Below are positions 1 to 9,237 of a stretch of DNA of 64,000 nt, one piece after another (the first letter of the stretch is position 1; each line of letters opens with the position of its first letter). The notes under the pieces were generated by a model. That model saw only the letters and a program-made list of their open reading frames with translations, made no database searches and had not been told where the DNA came from. The DNA comes from JANPCX01 sp050916095 (GTDB lineage: Bacteria > Pseudomonadota > Gammaproteobacteria > Burkholderiales > Burkholderiaceae_C). The DNA lies in NCBI GenBank assembly GCA_050916095.1, contig CP050901.1, positions 4,278,001-4,342,000 on the forward strand. The letters run 5' to 3'. Position numbers and translations under genes: made by a program.

Positions 1-562
1 AACCGAGTTGGCCATTGCGATTCCAAGGACCTTGGGCCAAGCGGGCAATGTGCTCAAACAACAGGCCGCCCTCTGCGCCCACCAGCGGCTGCGCTTGCAA
101 GTCCGAACCACCAGGGTTGGAGGTGCGGCACAACAAGATCAAGCCTTTGCCTTTGTATTTGAAATAGGGCTCGATCGAATCAAAACCCATGAAGGGAGAA
201 AGCGTCAGTGCGTCGGCCTGGTAACGCTCAAAGGCCTCGACGGCGTATTGCTCGGCGGTGGAACCAATGTCGCCACGTTTGGCGTCCAGAATGACCGGGA
301 CGTGGGGAGCCACGGTTTTGATGTGCGCAATCAAACGTTCCAACTGGTCTTCAGCACGGTTCGCCGCGAAGTAGGCAATTTGCGGCTTGAATGAATTGAC
401 CAGATCATGCGTGGCGTCAACGATCGCGGCGCAAAACTCAAAAATCTTGCTGCTGTCGCCACGCCAGTGCAGCGGGAACTTGGCAGGGTCAGGGTCCAAA
501 CCCACGCACAACAAAGACTGGTTTTGCGCTTCGGCTTGGCGGAGTTGGTCTGTGAAGTTCAC
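1..562 (-). CDS. pyrF: Orotidine 5'-phosphate decarboxylase (partial, runs off left edge)
   Basis: This is the N-terminal part of OMP decarboxylase, which makes UMP from OMP in the last step of de novo pyrimidine synthesis. It reads leftwards and its C-terminus lies outside the window. The start is a GTG at 562 with GAGG a few bases upstream. Near the N-terminus is CVGLDPDP, and further on is LDAKRGDIG, which carries the catalytic Asp and Lys of the long bacterial (PyrF type 2) form. It lies 19 bases downstream of purB on the same strand, so the two nucleotide genes are probably cotranscribed. The open frames on the opposite strand here are shadows. Confidence 0.92.
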   Translation of the reverse strand, partial: MNFTDQLRQAEAQNQSLLCVGLDPDPAKFPLHWRGDSSKIFEFCAAIVDATHDLVNSFKPQIAYFAANRAEDQLERLIAHIKTVAPHVPVILDAKRGDIGSTAEQYAVEAFERYQADALTLSPFMGFDSIEPYFKYKGKGLILLCRTSNPGGSDLQAQPLVGAEGGLLFEHIARLAQGPWNRNGQLG

Positions 563-581
563 GTTGCGCTACCTCTGAAGG

Positions 582-1961
582 TCAAGCCAATCGCCGGGCC
601 AAAGCCGCCGCCTGGCCAATGTAGTTGGCCGGCGTCATGGCCATGAGGCGGTCTTTCTCGGTCTGCGGAATTTCCAAGGTGCCAATGAAGGTTTGAATCG
701 CCTCACGGGTGATGGTTTTGCCACGGGTCAGCTCTTTCAAGCGCTCGTAGGGATTGGGCAGGCTGTAGCGGCGCATCACGGTTTGAATCGGCTCAGCCAG
801 CACTTCCCAGGCGGCATCAAGGTCAGCAGCCAATGCCTCGTGGTTGACTTCCAGCTTGTCCATGCCACGCAACAAACTGTCGTATCCCAAGAGGGCATAA
901 CCCAGGGCCACGCCCATGTTGCGCAGCACGGTGCTGTCGGTCAGGTCGCGCTGCCAACGCGAGATGGGTAGCTTTTGGCTCAGATGGGCCAGCATGGCAT
1001 TGGCCAAGCCAAAGTTGCCCTCGGCGTTTTCAAAGTCAATTGGGTTGACCTTGTGCGGCATGGTGCTGGAGCCAATTTCACCGGCTTTCAAACGCTGCTT
1101 GAAATAACCCAGGCTGATGTAGCCCCACACGTCACGCGACCAGTCGATGAGGATGGTGTTGGTGCGGGTGAGTGCATCAAACAGCTCGGCCATGTAGTCG
1201 TGGGGTTCGATCTGAATCGTGTAGGGGTTGAACTGCAGACCGAGTTGTTTCTCGATCACCGTTTTGCTGAAGGCTTCCCAGTTGATGTTGGGGTACGCCG
1301 CCAGGTGGGCGTTGTAGTTGCCCACTGCGCCATTCATTTTGGCCAGCAATTTGACACTGGCAATACGCTCGCGCGCATGTTGGAGCCGGGCACCCACATT
1401 GGCGCATTCTTTGCCCAGTGTGGTCGGGCTGGCGGTTTGGCCATGGGTGCGGCTGAGCATGGGCACGTCGGCGAATTCATGGGCCATGGTTTGCAGCTTG
1501 GCGATGAGGCGGTCCACCATGGGCAACATCACCTCACTGCGTGCCGCCTTGAGCATCAAACCATGGCTGGTGTTGTTGATATCTTCGCTGGTGCAGGCAA
1601 AGTGCACGAACTCGCTGGCCGATTTGAGCTCGGGCATGCTGTCAAAGCGCTGCTTCAGCCAGTACTCCACGGCTTTCACGTCGTGGTTGGTGGTGCGTTC
1701 AATGTCTTTGATCGCCTGGGCATCGGCTTCAGAGAAGCGAAGCACCAAACCACGCAACAAGCCCCGCGCCGCTTCCGACAGCGGCTTGAACTCTTGCAGA
1801 CCCGCATCCGACAAAGCAATAAACCACTCCACCTCCACCTGCACCCGCCTGTGCATCAAACCAAACTCCGACAACAACGGCCGCAGCGCGGCCACTTTGC
1901 TGGCGTAACGCCCATCCAGCGGACTGAGGGCGGTCAGGGGTGTGGGCAGGTTGGTAGACAT
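582..1961 (-). CDS. purB: Adenylosuccinate lyase
   Basis: Full-length 459-residue PurB. It splits adenylosuccinate to AMP and SAICAR to AICAR in purine synthesis and is a cytosolic homotetramer of the fumarase/aspartase superfamily. The N-terminus contains LSPLDGRYASKV, and the family signature GSSTMPHKVNPIDFENAEGN is in the second half and holds the mobile catalytic loop. SRTHGQTASPTTLGKE carries the active-site His. Length fits the proteobacterial form. pyrF follows closely on the same strand, which suggests one nucleotide-synthesis transcript. Confidence 0.97.
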   Translation of the reverse strand: MSTNLPTPLTALSPLDGRYASKVAALRPLLSEFGLMHRRVQVEVEWFIALSDAGLQEFKPLSEAARGLLRGLVLRFSEADAQAIKDIERTTNHDVKAVEYWLKQRFDSMPELKSASEFVHFACTSEDINNTSHGLMLKAARSEVMLPMVDRLIAKLQTMAHEFADVPMLSRTHGQTASPTTLGKECANVGARLQHARERIASVKLLAKMNGAVGNYNAHLAAYPNINWEAFSKTVIEKQLGLQFNPYTIQIEPHDYMAELFDALTRTNTILIDWSRDVWGYISLGYFKQRLKAGEIGSSTMPHKVNPIDFENAEGNFGLANAMLAHLSQKLPISRWQRDLTDSTVLRNMGVALGYALLGYDSLLRGMDKLEVNHEALAADLDAAWEVLAEPIQTVMRRYSLPNPYERLKELTRGKTITREAIQTFIGTLEIPQTEKDRLMAMTPANYIGQAAALARRLA

Positions 1962-2058
1962 GGTGGTTCGATGGCAGTTGCCAAGTAGGAAGGCAAACGC
2001 ACGCGGGAAATTGCATGCGGATGAAAAGACGAGGTGTGAATTTTAGGCTGTCGGGCGG

Positions 2059-3135
2059 CTACCGACGCTTGGTCAGCCGCGCATCCGCGTCTTTGAAGAA
2101 CTGAATCCGCTCTTCATCCGCAGGATGGGACGAAAAAGCGATGCCCACAGCGGACCAGGGGTTGTCGCCGCCATGTTCCTTTTGTTTGTTCTCTTCCAGG
2201 CGCTCAAACAAACGCACCATCACCGAAGGGGGACGGCCGGCCGCCACCAACACATCGGCCGCAAACTGATCCGCTTGTCGCTCAGCATCACGCGAATAAC
2301 TGGCCTGCCCCAACACGATAGGCACCGTGGCCAACAAACTGCTGGCATCTCCCCAGACCAGGCCCGCGATCAAACCCACCGCCGAGCCTTGGATCAGCAT
2401 GCGCATGCCATGCCGGTGTTGAACGTGACCCAATTCGTGGGCGAGAACCCCCAAAAGGACGGCCTCGTCGTTACCAACCAACTCCACCATTTCGTCGGTC
2501 ATCACCATGCTGCCACCCGGCAGCGCAAAAGCATTCGGGCCGATTTTGCTTTTGCGAAAGAGCAGGTCATGGGCAGGCGCTTGCGCGCCGAGGGATTCAC
2601 GCACCAATTGGTCAAACGCTTTGCGCAGGGCTGCCTGTTGATCCGCTGGCAGTTCGCTCGGGCGCATCCATTGTTCGTCAATGGCCCGCAAGGCGATCTC
2701 TCCGGCGGCCCGGTCTACCGACAGCGGCGTGACCGACAACACCGCCTGGCTGCCCCAAGGCAAGCCCCAGTGCCACAAAGCAAACAAACAAAACACCACT
2801 GCCACCATAGAAGCGGCCACGCCGCGCCAACTTTGCTGAAGACGGACCACCAGCGAATCTGCAGCGACAAACTCCGCTTGCCAAGCATTCCACACGGCAC
2901 TGTCCTGGGCTTGCAAAGAACCTCCGCCTTTCAAATGCGCCACAGGCAGGCCATGGCGGGTGCGCTCAGGCCAATCAACGTCCCCATGTGTCCACTGGGC
3001 TAACACCGCATACGGTTCCTGTGCTTCGTGCAAGGTCAATGACTGCGCATTCCAGCGCAGCAAGCCTTGAACCGGGCGTGCATGCTGCCCATCGAAGTAA
3101 AGAACCAGCAGGTCGCGGCTCGGGCTCGTCATCAA
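2059..3135 (-). CDS. M48-family membrane metallopeptidase
   Basis: A 358-residue zinc peptidase. The first ~100 residues are soluble and unlike known domains. A membrane segment (about residues 105-127, rich in V, F and L) follows, then an M48 catalytic domain with HELGHVQHRH and a downstream RDAERQADQFA helix supplying the third zinc ligand. ALPGGSMVMTDEMVELV before the motif is typical of the Oma1/BepA/LoiP group. The start ATG overlaps the stop of the DUF898 gene by 4 bases, so the two are translationally coupled. This pairing of a DUF898 membrane protein with an M48 protease suggests a joint role in membrane protein quality control. That role is inferred from context. Confidence 0.88.
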   Translation of the reverse strand: MMTSPSRDLLVLYFDGQHARPVQGLLRWNAQSLTLHEAQEPYAVLAQWTHGDVDWPERTRHGLPVAHLKGGGSLQAQDSAVWNAWQAEFVAADSLVVRLQQSWRGVAASMVAVVFCLFALWHWGLPWGSQAVLSVTPLSVDRAAGEIALRAIDEQWMRPSELPADQQAALRKAFDQLVRESLGAQAPAHDLLFRKSKIGPNAFALPGGSMVMTDEMVELVGNDEAVLLGVLAHELGHVQHRHGMRMLIQGSAVGLIAGLVWGDASSLLATVPIVLGQASYSRDAERQADQFAADVLVAAGRPPSVMVRLFERLEENKQKEHGGDNPWSAVGIAFSSHPADEERIQFFKDADARLTKRR

Positions 3136-4376
3136 AGACCAATGTCCACACCAAACAAGTCACCAGCCGCATCACCCGCAGCTTCACCCTCGTAGGTCTT
3201 GGAGCGGTTGATCAATGCCTGCGGATCAACACGGGTCAGCACCGCCATGGCTTGCAACTTCAAACGCGCCATGGCGACTGCCGCAAAAGGCCAGTACAGG
3301 CCCAAAGTCAGTCCAATCAAGAACCAGTTCTTGAAGGTGAGCTTGAGGGCACTGCGGAAGGTGAGGTTACTTTGGAAACGAAACTCACGATTGCCGGTTT
3401 TGGACCACACCAGGTTTTGCATGCGGGACGTGAAATAGGGAACCCACACCCCATAAATTGCGATCATGCCGAGCGTAAAAAGCGGCACGGCCAGCGCCAC
3501 AAGCAAAAACAAGAGCCCCTTGTTCTGCATCAAGCCACCGAACCCGGCGTCGCTCAACCCCGTGGCGGCCGCTATAGCACCTACGACGGCAGCACCGATG
3601 CCCACCAACAGGCCGCCCACCAGCATGGATGCAAGCGTGACCCCAGCGGTCTTCAAGAAGACGGCAAAGAATGAGCCCACGCTGGCCTTGAAGTGGGTTT
3701 CCAACCCGGCGTAAGCGTAGTGGTCGTGTTGGTATTTCTTGAACCTCCACCACAACCACGGCCCGAGCAACAGCATCAGCGGAAAAACGGACAGCATAGC
3801 CCACTCAAACCACGCTGGTGGCGCTTGTTGTTGTTCGGGATCGATCATGCTGACCAACCCCAAAATAATGGCACTGGGCACAAAGAGGGGGAGCAGTGTT
3901 TGGTAAGCGCCGCGCACTGACCCGGTGAAACGAAACCGCAGCCCACGCCAACTGGTGTTGGCCAGGCGAAACTGCAGCGAGGACTTCAGCAATGCAGGCC
4001 ACACCAAAGCCAGTATTAGAAATGCGATCAGGCCAGCAGTTGGCGAGAACTGCCCTGCCACCGAATAAACCACCACCATCGCACCGACCAACAAATAGCC
4101 ACGAAACATCTTTTTGGGGTCGCCGTGGAATGCCAGCGGGTGGCCATCTACCAAGGTATTGCCGTGAAAGTAACGCAGCTTGCGCGCTCTGGCCCATGGT
4201 GTGTAGAGACTCAAAGTCACCAGAATGAGTAACAGATTGACAATCCAGATCCGAAAGTACTCGCTGCCAGTTCCGGTGAACTCAATGGGCAGGGTTTGAA
4301 TGCTGTTACGGGGTTTGTCAGTCGGCGCAGGGCCAGGGCCTGAGGCCGCCATGGGGTTCAAAGTAGGTTCGTTCAT
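3132..4376 (-). CDS. DUF898 (YjgN-like) multi-pass membrane protein
   Basis: A 414-residue inner-membrane protein with several hydrophobic segments, a proline-rich cytosolic N-terminus, and the family's repeated FRIWIVNLLLILVTLSLYTPWARARKLR-type motif (a transmembrane helix followed by a basic W-A-R patch). A second copy of the pattern, LTLGLYWPFAAVAMARLK, is near the C-terminus. The biochemical function of DUF898 is not known. It is the first gene of a two-gene unit and overlaps the M48 protease by 4 bases. Its start faces a 310-base divergent intergenic region holding a pentanucleotide array, about 100 bases away. Confidence 0.85.
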   Translation of the reverse strand: MNEPTLNPMAASGPGPAPTDKPRNSIQTLPIEFTGTGSEYFRIWIVNLLLILVTLSLYTPWARARKLRYFHGNTLVDGHPLAFHGDPKKMFRGYLLVGAMVVVYSVAGQFSPTAGLIAFLILALVWPALLKSSLQFRLANTSWRGLRFRFTGSVRGAYQTLLPLFVPSAIILGLVSMIDPEQQQAPPAWFEWAMLSVFPLMLLLGPWLWWRFKKYQHDHYAYAGLETHFKASVGSFFAVFLKTAGVTLASMLVGGLLVGIGAAVVGAIAAATGLSDAGFGGLMQNKGLLFLLVALAVPLFTLGMIAIYGVWVPYFTSRMQNLVWSKTGNREFRFQSNLTFRSALKLTFKNWFLIGLTLGLYWPFAAVAMARLKLQAMAVLTRVDPQALINRSKTYEGEAAGDAAGDLFGVDIGL

Positions 4377-4476
4377 TGGTGTGGTGTCCAGGGCAAGGGG
4401 TTGTTATGCGGACACGTTCTCCTCCACAAATCACTTTATCACCCCCTCCTGCGCGATTCGGGGGTCGGGGCAGGCC

Positions 4477-4623
4477 GTGGTGTGGTGTGGTGTGGTGTGG
4501 TGTGGTGTGGTGTGGTGTGGTGTGGTGTGGTGTGGTGTGGTGTGGTGTGGTGTGGTGTGGTGTGGTGTGGTGTGGTGTGGTGTGGTGTGGTGTGGTGTGG
4601 TGTGGTGTGGTGTGGTGTGGTGT
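4477..4623. repeat. (TGTGG)n pentanucleotide tandem array, about 29 units
   Basis: 147 bases of perfect TGTGG repeats with no interruption, in the intergenic region between the DUF898 gene (left, minus) and the GST gene (right, plus). Because the unit is 5 bases, every frame stays open through it, which creates spurious Cys-Gly-Val ORFs. Long perfect arrays like this change length by slippage. The G-rich strand has a GG every five bases, so it could fold into two-tetrad G-quadruplexes. The array ends next to a candidate promoter of the GST gene. Confidence 0.97.
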
Positions 4624-4654
4624 TGCGCACGAGCATGCAACACCACACTAGAAT
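4615..4654 (+). promoter_or_regulatory. Hairpin at array end and candidate -10 element of the GST gene
   Basis: The last bases of the pentamer array pair with the flank: GTGTGGTGTTGC (4615-4626) and GCAACACCACAC (4637-4648) form a 12-bp stem with a 10-base loop. Immediately after it is TAGAAT (4649-4654), five of six bases of the -10 consensus, 32 bases before the GST start. A matching -35 would fall at or just inside the array edge. A link between array length and expression is an inference. Confidence 0.45.
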
Positions 4655-4685
4655 CCGCCGCAGCAGGGAAGAGAAAAAAGCCAAC

Positions 4686-5312
4686 ATGATGAAACTCCTC
4701 GGATCACTGACCAGCCCCTACGTGCGTAAAGTTCGTGTGGTGATGACCGAAAAAAAACTCGACTACCGCCTGGAGTTGGAGGACGTGTGGGCAAGCGACA
4801 CCATCTTGTCCGCCAACCCATTGGGCAAAGTGCCCTGTTTGGTGATGGAGGGCGGCGAAGCGGTGTTCGACTCCCGTGTGATCGTGGAGTACGTGGACAC
4901 GCTTTCGCCTGTGGGTCGATTGATTCCTGAGCGCGGCCGCGAGCGCGCTGAAGTGCGCACCTGGGAAGCCTTGGCCGATGGCCTGCTCGATGCTGCTATC
5001 GCCGTTCGCTTGGAACAAACCTGGGCCGGTCGCAGCGATGCACAGCGCAGCAGCGCTTGGGTCAACCGCCACATGGGCAAGGTGCACTCCGCACTGTCGG
5101 CCATGAGCAAAGGCCTGGCTGAGAAACCCTGGTGTGCAGGCAACAGCACGCACATCACCTTGGCCGATGTGGCCGTGGGCTGTGCCTTGGGTTACTTGGA
5201 CTTCCGCTTTCCCTCGCTGGACTGGCGACAAGAGCACGCCAACCTTGCGCGCTTGGCAGAAAAACTGTTGGCGCGGCAAAGTTTCGTTGATACAGCACCA
5301 CCGGCTGCCTGA
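4686..5312 (+). CDS. Glutathione S-transferase family protein
   Basis: A 208-residue GST. The N-terminal thioredoxin-like half has the conserved SPYVRKVRVV (in place of a CPxC site) and NPLGKVPCLV with the cis-Pro that binds glutathione. The all-helical C-terminal half contains ITLADVAVGCALGYLDFRFP, typical of the YibF/GstB group. The start is taken at the ATG ATG at 4686, behind a purine-rich GGGAAGAGAAAAA. The frame is open further upstream only because the pentamer array contains no stop. The substrate is unknown. It is a single-gene unit. Confidence 0.88.
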   Translation: MMKLLGSLTSPYVRKVRVVMTEKKLDYRLELEDVWASDTILSANPLGKVPCLVMEGGEAVFDSRVIVEYVDTLSPVGRLIPERGRERAEVRTWEALADGLLDAAIAVRLEQTWAGRSDAQRSSAWVNRHMGKVHSALSAMSKGLAEKPWCAGNSTHITLADVAVGCALGYLDFRFPSLDWRQEHANLARLAEKLLARQSFVDTAPPAA

Positions 5313-5504
5313 ACAAACTAAGGGGACGCTGAATAAGTCCCCGCAGATGCGCACGCCTCGAATCGGGATGGGCTGCAAGGCGAAAAGCGCAGCAATACCC
5401 GAAGGTATTGCGAGCATTTTCCACGGCGAGTGGTGAAAAGAGCCACGAGCGACCGCCCGCGTACGAGGATGTGCGCGCTGCGAATATAAAACGCAGTACC
5501 TGAG
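5313..5504. other. Intergenic segment with a perfect hairpin
   Basis: No gene is seen between the convergent GST and DUF3297 genes. The segment holds a perfect 8-bp stem, GCAATACC (5392-5399) and GGTATTGC (5404-5411), with loop CGAA. The surrounding sequence has the look of a short repetitive element (GGGATG-GGCTGCAAGGCG before the stem and GAGCATTTTCC after it). It may act as a bidirectional terminator, though there is no T-run right after the stem. Confidence 0.4.
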
Positions 5505-5753
5505 TCAGCGGTAAAACGCTTCCACCTGCCCTTTGAGTTTGATCATCAAGGGCTGGCCTTTGCGGTCCAGCGAACGTCCCGCCGGTACTTTGACCCAGCC
5601 TTCGCTGATGCAGTACTCCTCCACGTCGGAACGCTCTTTGCCATTCAAACGGATACCGATGGCGTGTTGAAACACGGCCGCCACATGGTGCGGGCTGCGT
5701 GGGTCGACCGAAAGATGGTCGGGCAGGTCAGGGCGCGTGGAGATGTCTGTCAT
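5505..5753 (-). CDS. DUF3297 family protein
   Basis: A small soluble protein of 82 residues carrying the DUF3297 signature: DLPDHLSVDPRSPHH near the N-terminus, then IGIRLNGKERSDVEEYCISEGW and a C-terminal LDRKGQPLMIKLKG. The start is the ATG at 5753, with GGAAG about 12 bases upstream. The frame continues upstream to 5843, but that part is not family-like. The function of the family is not known. It stands alone between convergent and tandem neighbours. Confidence 0.85.
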   Translation of the reverse strand: MTDISTRPDLPDHLSVDPRSPHHVAAVFQHAIGIRLNGKERSDVEEYCISEGWVKVPAGRSLDRKGQPLMIKLKGQVEAFYR

Positions 5754-5872
5754 GTCTGTTGTTCTTCCGGATAGATGAGTAGATTCCCAAGTTGTCATTG
5801 TCCGGGATACGACGCAAGGCTTCGACATGGCCTCCATTGCCAATCAAAAACTCCACCCGCATTGAACCAAAC

Positions 5873-6496
5873 TCATGGTTTGGGTGCGGTGCCTGAATCA
5901 GTGGGCGCTTTGGTGAGCAACGCTTGACGTCGCAAAATTTCACGCACCATGCCGTCAAACTGGATTTCAATGTTTCTGCGCAGCATCAACATTCCAATCA
6001 GAGGCGGCAAGGCTTCTTTGGGCTCGATCAGCCCGTTCCATTCCAAACGATGCCGCTGTGGGCCCTGGTCCAGCAGAGGGGTGATCAGATAGCCGCCTTC
6101 CATCCGCTTGAGGTTGCCAGACTCCGCCTTCGCATCGATCCGGTAGGGCTCCAACTCCGTACAAACCAACACAACGTCAATTGGAAATGACAGGAAGGCG
6201 AGCCGGGCCTGGCCCTTTTGCGACACCCTCACCTGGCTGCCGCGTCGCTCCAGCAGACGACTGGATTGAATGCCTGGAACGAAATCTTCCAGGCGGTTGT
6301 AGTCGGTGAGCGTGCCCCAAATCACCGCCAGGTTGGCGTCAAACTCCGCATGCACCTTCACTTCAATCGCCCCGCGTTCAGCTTCGCTGCGTTTGGCGTT
6401 GACGGTGACAGGGGCCGCACCCGTCTCCTGACCTTGCGCTGCTGCGGGCGGCGTGAACACCACGAACGCCAGCCAGGCCAGCCACTTACGTTTCAT
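5873..6496 (-). CDS. Exported SRPBCC (START-like) domain protein
   Basis: A 207-residue protein with a Sec signal peptide (KRKWLAWLAFVVFTPPAAAQG) followed by a polyketide-cyclase/START-like fold. The family look is clear from AVIWGTLTDYNRLEDFVPGI near the domain start and FLSFPIDVVLVCTEL in the middle. The ATG at 6496 is preferred over the upstream one at 6529 because AGGGACC precedes it and it begins directly with the signal peptide. Proteins of this fold bind hydrophobic ligands, but no ligand can be assigned. It is a single gene on the minus strand. Confidence 0.8.
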   Translation of the reverse strand: MKRKWLAWLAFVVFTPPAAAQGQETGAAPVTVNAKRSEAERGAIEVKVHAEFDANLAVIWGTLTDYNRLEDFVPGIQSSRLLERRGSQVRVSQKGQARLAFLSFPIDVVLVCTELEPYRIDAKAESGNLKRMEGGYLITPLLDQGPQRHRLEWNGLIEPKEALPPLIGMLMLRRNIEIQFDGMVREILRRQALLTKAPTDSGTAPKP

Positions 6497-6575
6497 TTGG
6501 GTCCCTTTGCAACACCGGTCATGCCCCATTCCCTCAATGAATTGAGCACATACTGAGTTGAAAGCGCCCAGCCTG

Positions 6576-7004
6576 TCAGCTTTGGATATAGCTCTGCAGC
6601 TGAGAAATTGTCAGTTCGTGGTCGGCAATGATGTCGTCCATCAGGTCGCGAATGGAGATCATGCCCAACACCTTCTCGCCATCAACCACTGGCAGGTGGC
6701 GAATTTTTTTCTGGCTCATCAAGGCCATGCATTCGCGGGTGCGGGTGCTGGGACTGACGGTGAACACGTTGCGCGTCATGATTTCGGCCACTGTGGTGTC
6801 TTTGGAATTGCGGCCTTGCAGCGCAATCTTGCGGGTGTAGTCGCGCTCTGAAAAAACACCGACGAGTTTGTCGCCTTCCATCACCACCAGGGCTCCCACT
6901 TCGTACTCAGCCAGCAAGTGCAAGGCATCAAAAACATTGTCACTGGGGGCGACGCGTTTGACGCCGGCGGGAATGCGTTTGAACAATTCTGAAACAGGTT
7001 TCAT
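6576..7004 (-). CDS. Tandem CBS-domain protein
   Basis: A 142-residue protein made almost wholly of two CBS motifs that form one Bateman module. The first has DNVFDALHLLAEYEVGALVV and GVFSERDYTRKI, and the second has TRECMALMSQKKIRHLPVVD and GMISIRDLMDDI. Such modules bind adenine nucleotides and act as energy or ligand sensors. The start at 7004 has GGAG five bases upstream. It is divergent from the protease gene at 7157, with a 152-base shared regulatory region. Confidence 0.9.
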   Translation of the reverse strand: MKPVSELFKRIPAGVKRVAPSDNVFDALHLLAEYEVGALVVMEGDKLVGVFSERDYTRKIALQGRNSKDTTVAEIMTRNVFTVSPSTRTRECMALMSQKKIRHLPVVDGEKVLGMISIRDLMDDIIADHELTISQLQSYIQS

Positions 7005-7156
7005 GGAGACTCCATCAGGGGCAGTGTCCCTTGATTCTGCCAGTGTACGCAGACCTGCAAACACATCCCCGCACCGCCGCCTCGAACTAGGGATGGACGG
7101 CCTGGACGGCCCGTTCAACACTGGACCATCTTCAGACAGCCCAGGAGGCCAGCACC

Positions 7157-9218
7157 ATGTCGGACACCACTTATTTCTGGCAAGGCGGTCGCAAGATTGC
7201 CATCGAAAAAGACGCCAGCGCCATCACGCTGCAAGTGGCCAGCGAGGTGGCAGCGCAAGCTGCTGCCACGAGAGCGGGTGTGGCCTTGGGTGCCGTGCGT
7301 GCGGCCACACCCAGTCTGATGCGGGCCACGGTGAATGAAGACCGGGATACAGCGGTTGCCAAACTTCGAGCGCAAAACCAGGTTGTGCACCACGTCTACC
7401 GCGACACGCCCAGTGCCGGTCGGCGCGCCAGCGATGCGGGCGAATACCTCATCACCGACAGTTTTTTTCGTCAAGTTCAAACCCGACACCCCCGCGCAGC
7501 GCATCACCGACTACTTGGCCCGCGAAAGTCTGGTGGTCGAGCGCGACTTGGGCGACCACACCTTCTTGGTTCGCGTGACCGACGCCACCGGCAAAAACCC
7601 CATCCGAGCCGCCAACGCGGCGCACGATTCCGGTGACGTCGTTTACGCAGAACCGAACCTGGTGCGCCCACTGGAGCGCTTCTTCATCCCTGCAGACGAA
7701 CTGTTCATCAGCCAGTGGCATTTGCACGCACCGACGGCCGGACCCGACTTGGTCGCGGGTGCGGGCATCTTTGCCCCCGAGGCTTGGGACACCACACGCG
7801 GCAGGCGCGACATCGTCATCGCCGTGGCAGACGACGGCTTCGACCTGACCCACCCCGACTTCCAAGGCGATGGCAAGGTGGTGGCCCGTTTGAATGCCAC
7901 CCTGCGCGGCGGCACCAACGCCGTCATCGACTGGGATGCCAATGTGCAGCCCCGTCCCGGCGACTACCACGGCACGCCTTGCCTGGGCGTGGCGGTGGCC
8001 GAAGGCAACGGCAGTGGCGTGGTGGGCGTGGCCCCCGGCTGTTCGCTGGTGGCGGTGCGTTTCCCTTTGGGGTCCATGACCGATGCCCACTTCATCACGC
8101 TGTTTCAAAAGATATCGACGCTGGCCGATGTGGTGTCTTGCTCCTGGGGCGTCGGGCCTGCCAATGCGCCCATGAGCAGCGCCTTGCGCGAGGCAATGAG
8201 CCAACTCGCCTTGACCGGCGGCAAACGCGGCAAGGGTTTGATTTTTTGCATCGCTGCAGGCAACAACAATTGCCCAGTGCAAGACCTCGACAACACACGC
8301 CCCTACCAATTCCGCACCCAGTTCGGGCTGCGCAGCTACAGCGGCCCCATCGACCGCTGGGTCGCAGCGCATCCGGCAGCCATCACCGTCAGCGCCGCCA
8401 CCTCACGCAAAACACGTTCGGCCTATTCGTCCTGGGGCCGACAAATCAGCGTCTGTGCGCCCTCGGACAACTGGGACGACCTGGGCCAAACCAGCCCGCC
8501 AGGGCGCGGCGTGGTCACCACCGACAACGAAGGCGCGGGCGCAGGGTCTGACTTCACACCCGGCTCGCGTTTCACCAACCGGTTTGGTGGCACTTCCAGC
8601 GCCACACCCACGGTGGCCGGCGTGTGCGGCCTGGTGTTGTCGGCCAACCCCTCGTTGACCGGCGTGCAAGTGGCCAAGCTGCTACGCCAAACCGCCGACA
8701 AAGACATGTCCTTGGTCACCGACACGCATGTCAACGAACCGGGCAACTTCAACGCCGAGGGTTTCAGCTTGTGGTTCGGCCACGGCAAGGTCAACGCCTT
8801 CAAGGCCGTCAGTGCCGCCACACAAGGAAGCGTTCAACCCCAGACGGTGGACGTGGCCATTGCGCCTGGCACAGCCATCCCCGATGCCGGTACCGCCATC
8901 ACGAGCAGCATCGACATTCGGCAGAGCGGTCGCATTCAAGAGCTGCGTGTGCAGGTGAACATCGTCCACACCTACATTGGCGATTTGCGCGTGGACCTGC
9001 TCGCCCCCGATGGCACTGCGGTGGCCCTGCACAACCACAGTGGCGGCGCAGCCGACAACCTGATTCAAACCTACACCGTGCAGAACCAACCCGCGCTGCG
9101 CGGGCTGCTGGGCAAGCCTGTGGGCGGCCTGTGGCGGCTGCGGGTAGTGGACACCTTTCGGCTGGATCAGGGACGATTGGCCAGTTGGCGTTTGGTGGCC
9201 AAGGTGTTGGAAGCGTAA
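7157..9218 (+). pseudogene. Subtilase (S8) with C-terminal P domain, frameshifted at a T7 run
   Basis: One protease gene in two frames. The 5' part starts at ATG 7157 behind a perfect AGGAGG and runs to EYLITD. At the T7 run 7462-7468 the frame breaks, and the protein continues in the next frame. Six T's would read D-S-F-F-V-K-F-K-P-D without interruption. Downstream the S8 triad is intact: Asp in VADDGFDLTHPDF, His in DYHGTPCLGVAV, and Ser in GGTSSATPTVAGV. The last ~130 residues form a P/Homo-B domain of the proprotein-convertase type. No classic signal peptide is seen at the N-terminus. The break is either a true mutation, slippage phase variation or an assembly error. The frame after the break can be read without the first 100 residues, but no good start is seen there. 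Confidence 0.85.
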
Positions 9219-9237
9219 AAACCTTTCCGCTGAATAG

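Noticed and set aside
975..1988. A 337-codon open frame on the plus strand opposite purB
   Set aside because: A shadow of purB caused by high third-position GC. The composition is not protein-like and no family is recognisable.
4477..4623. CRISPR-like regular repetition
   Set aside because: It is a head-to-tail pentamer with no spacers.
4300..4689. Several long overlapping ORFs in both strands through 4300-4690, rich in Cys, Gly, Val or His, Thr
   Set aside because: They are made only by the 5-base repeat, which has no stop codon in any frame. They have no ribosome binding site and resemble no protein.
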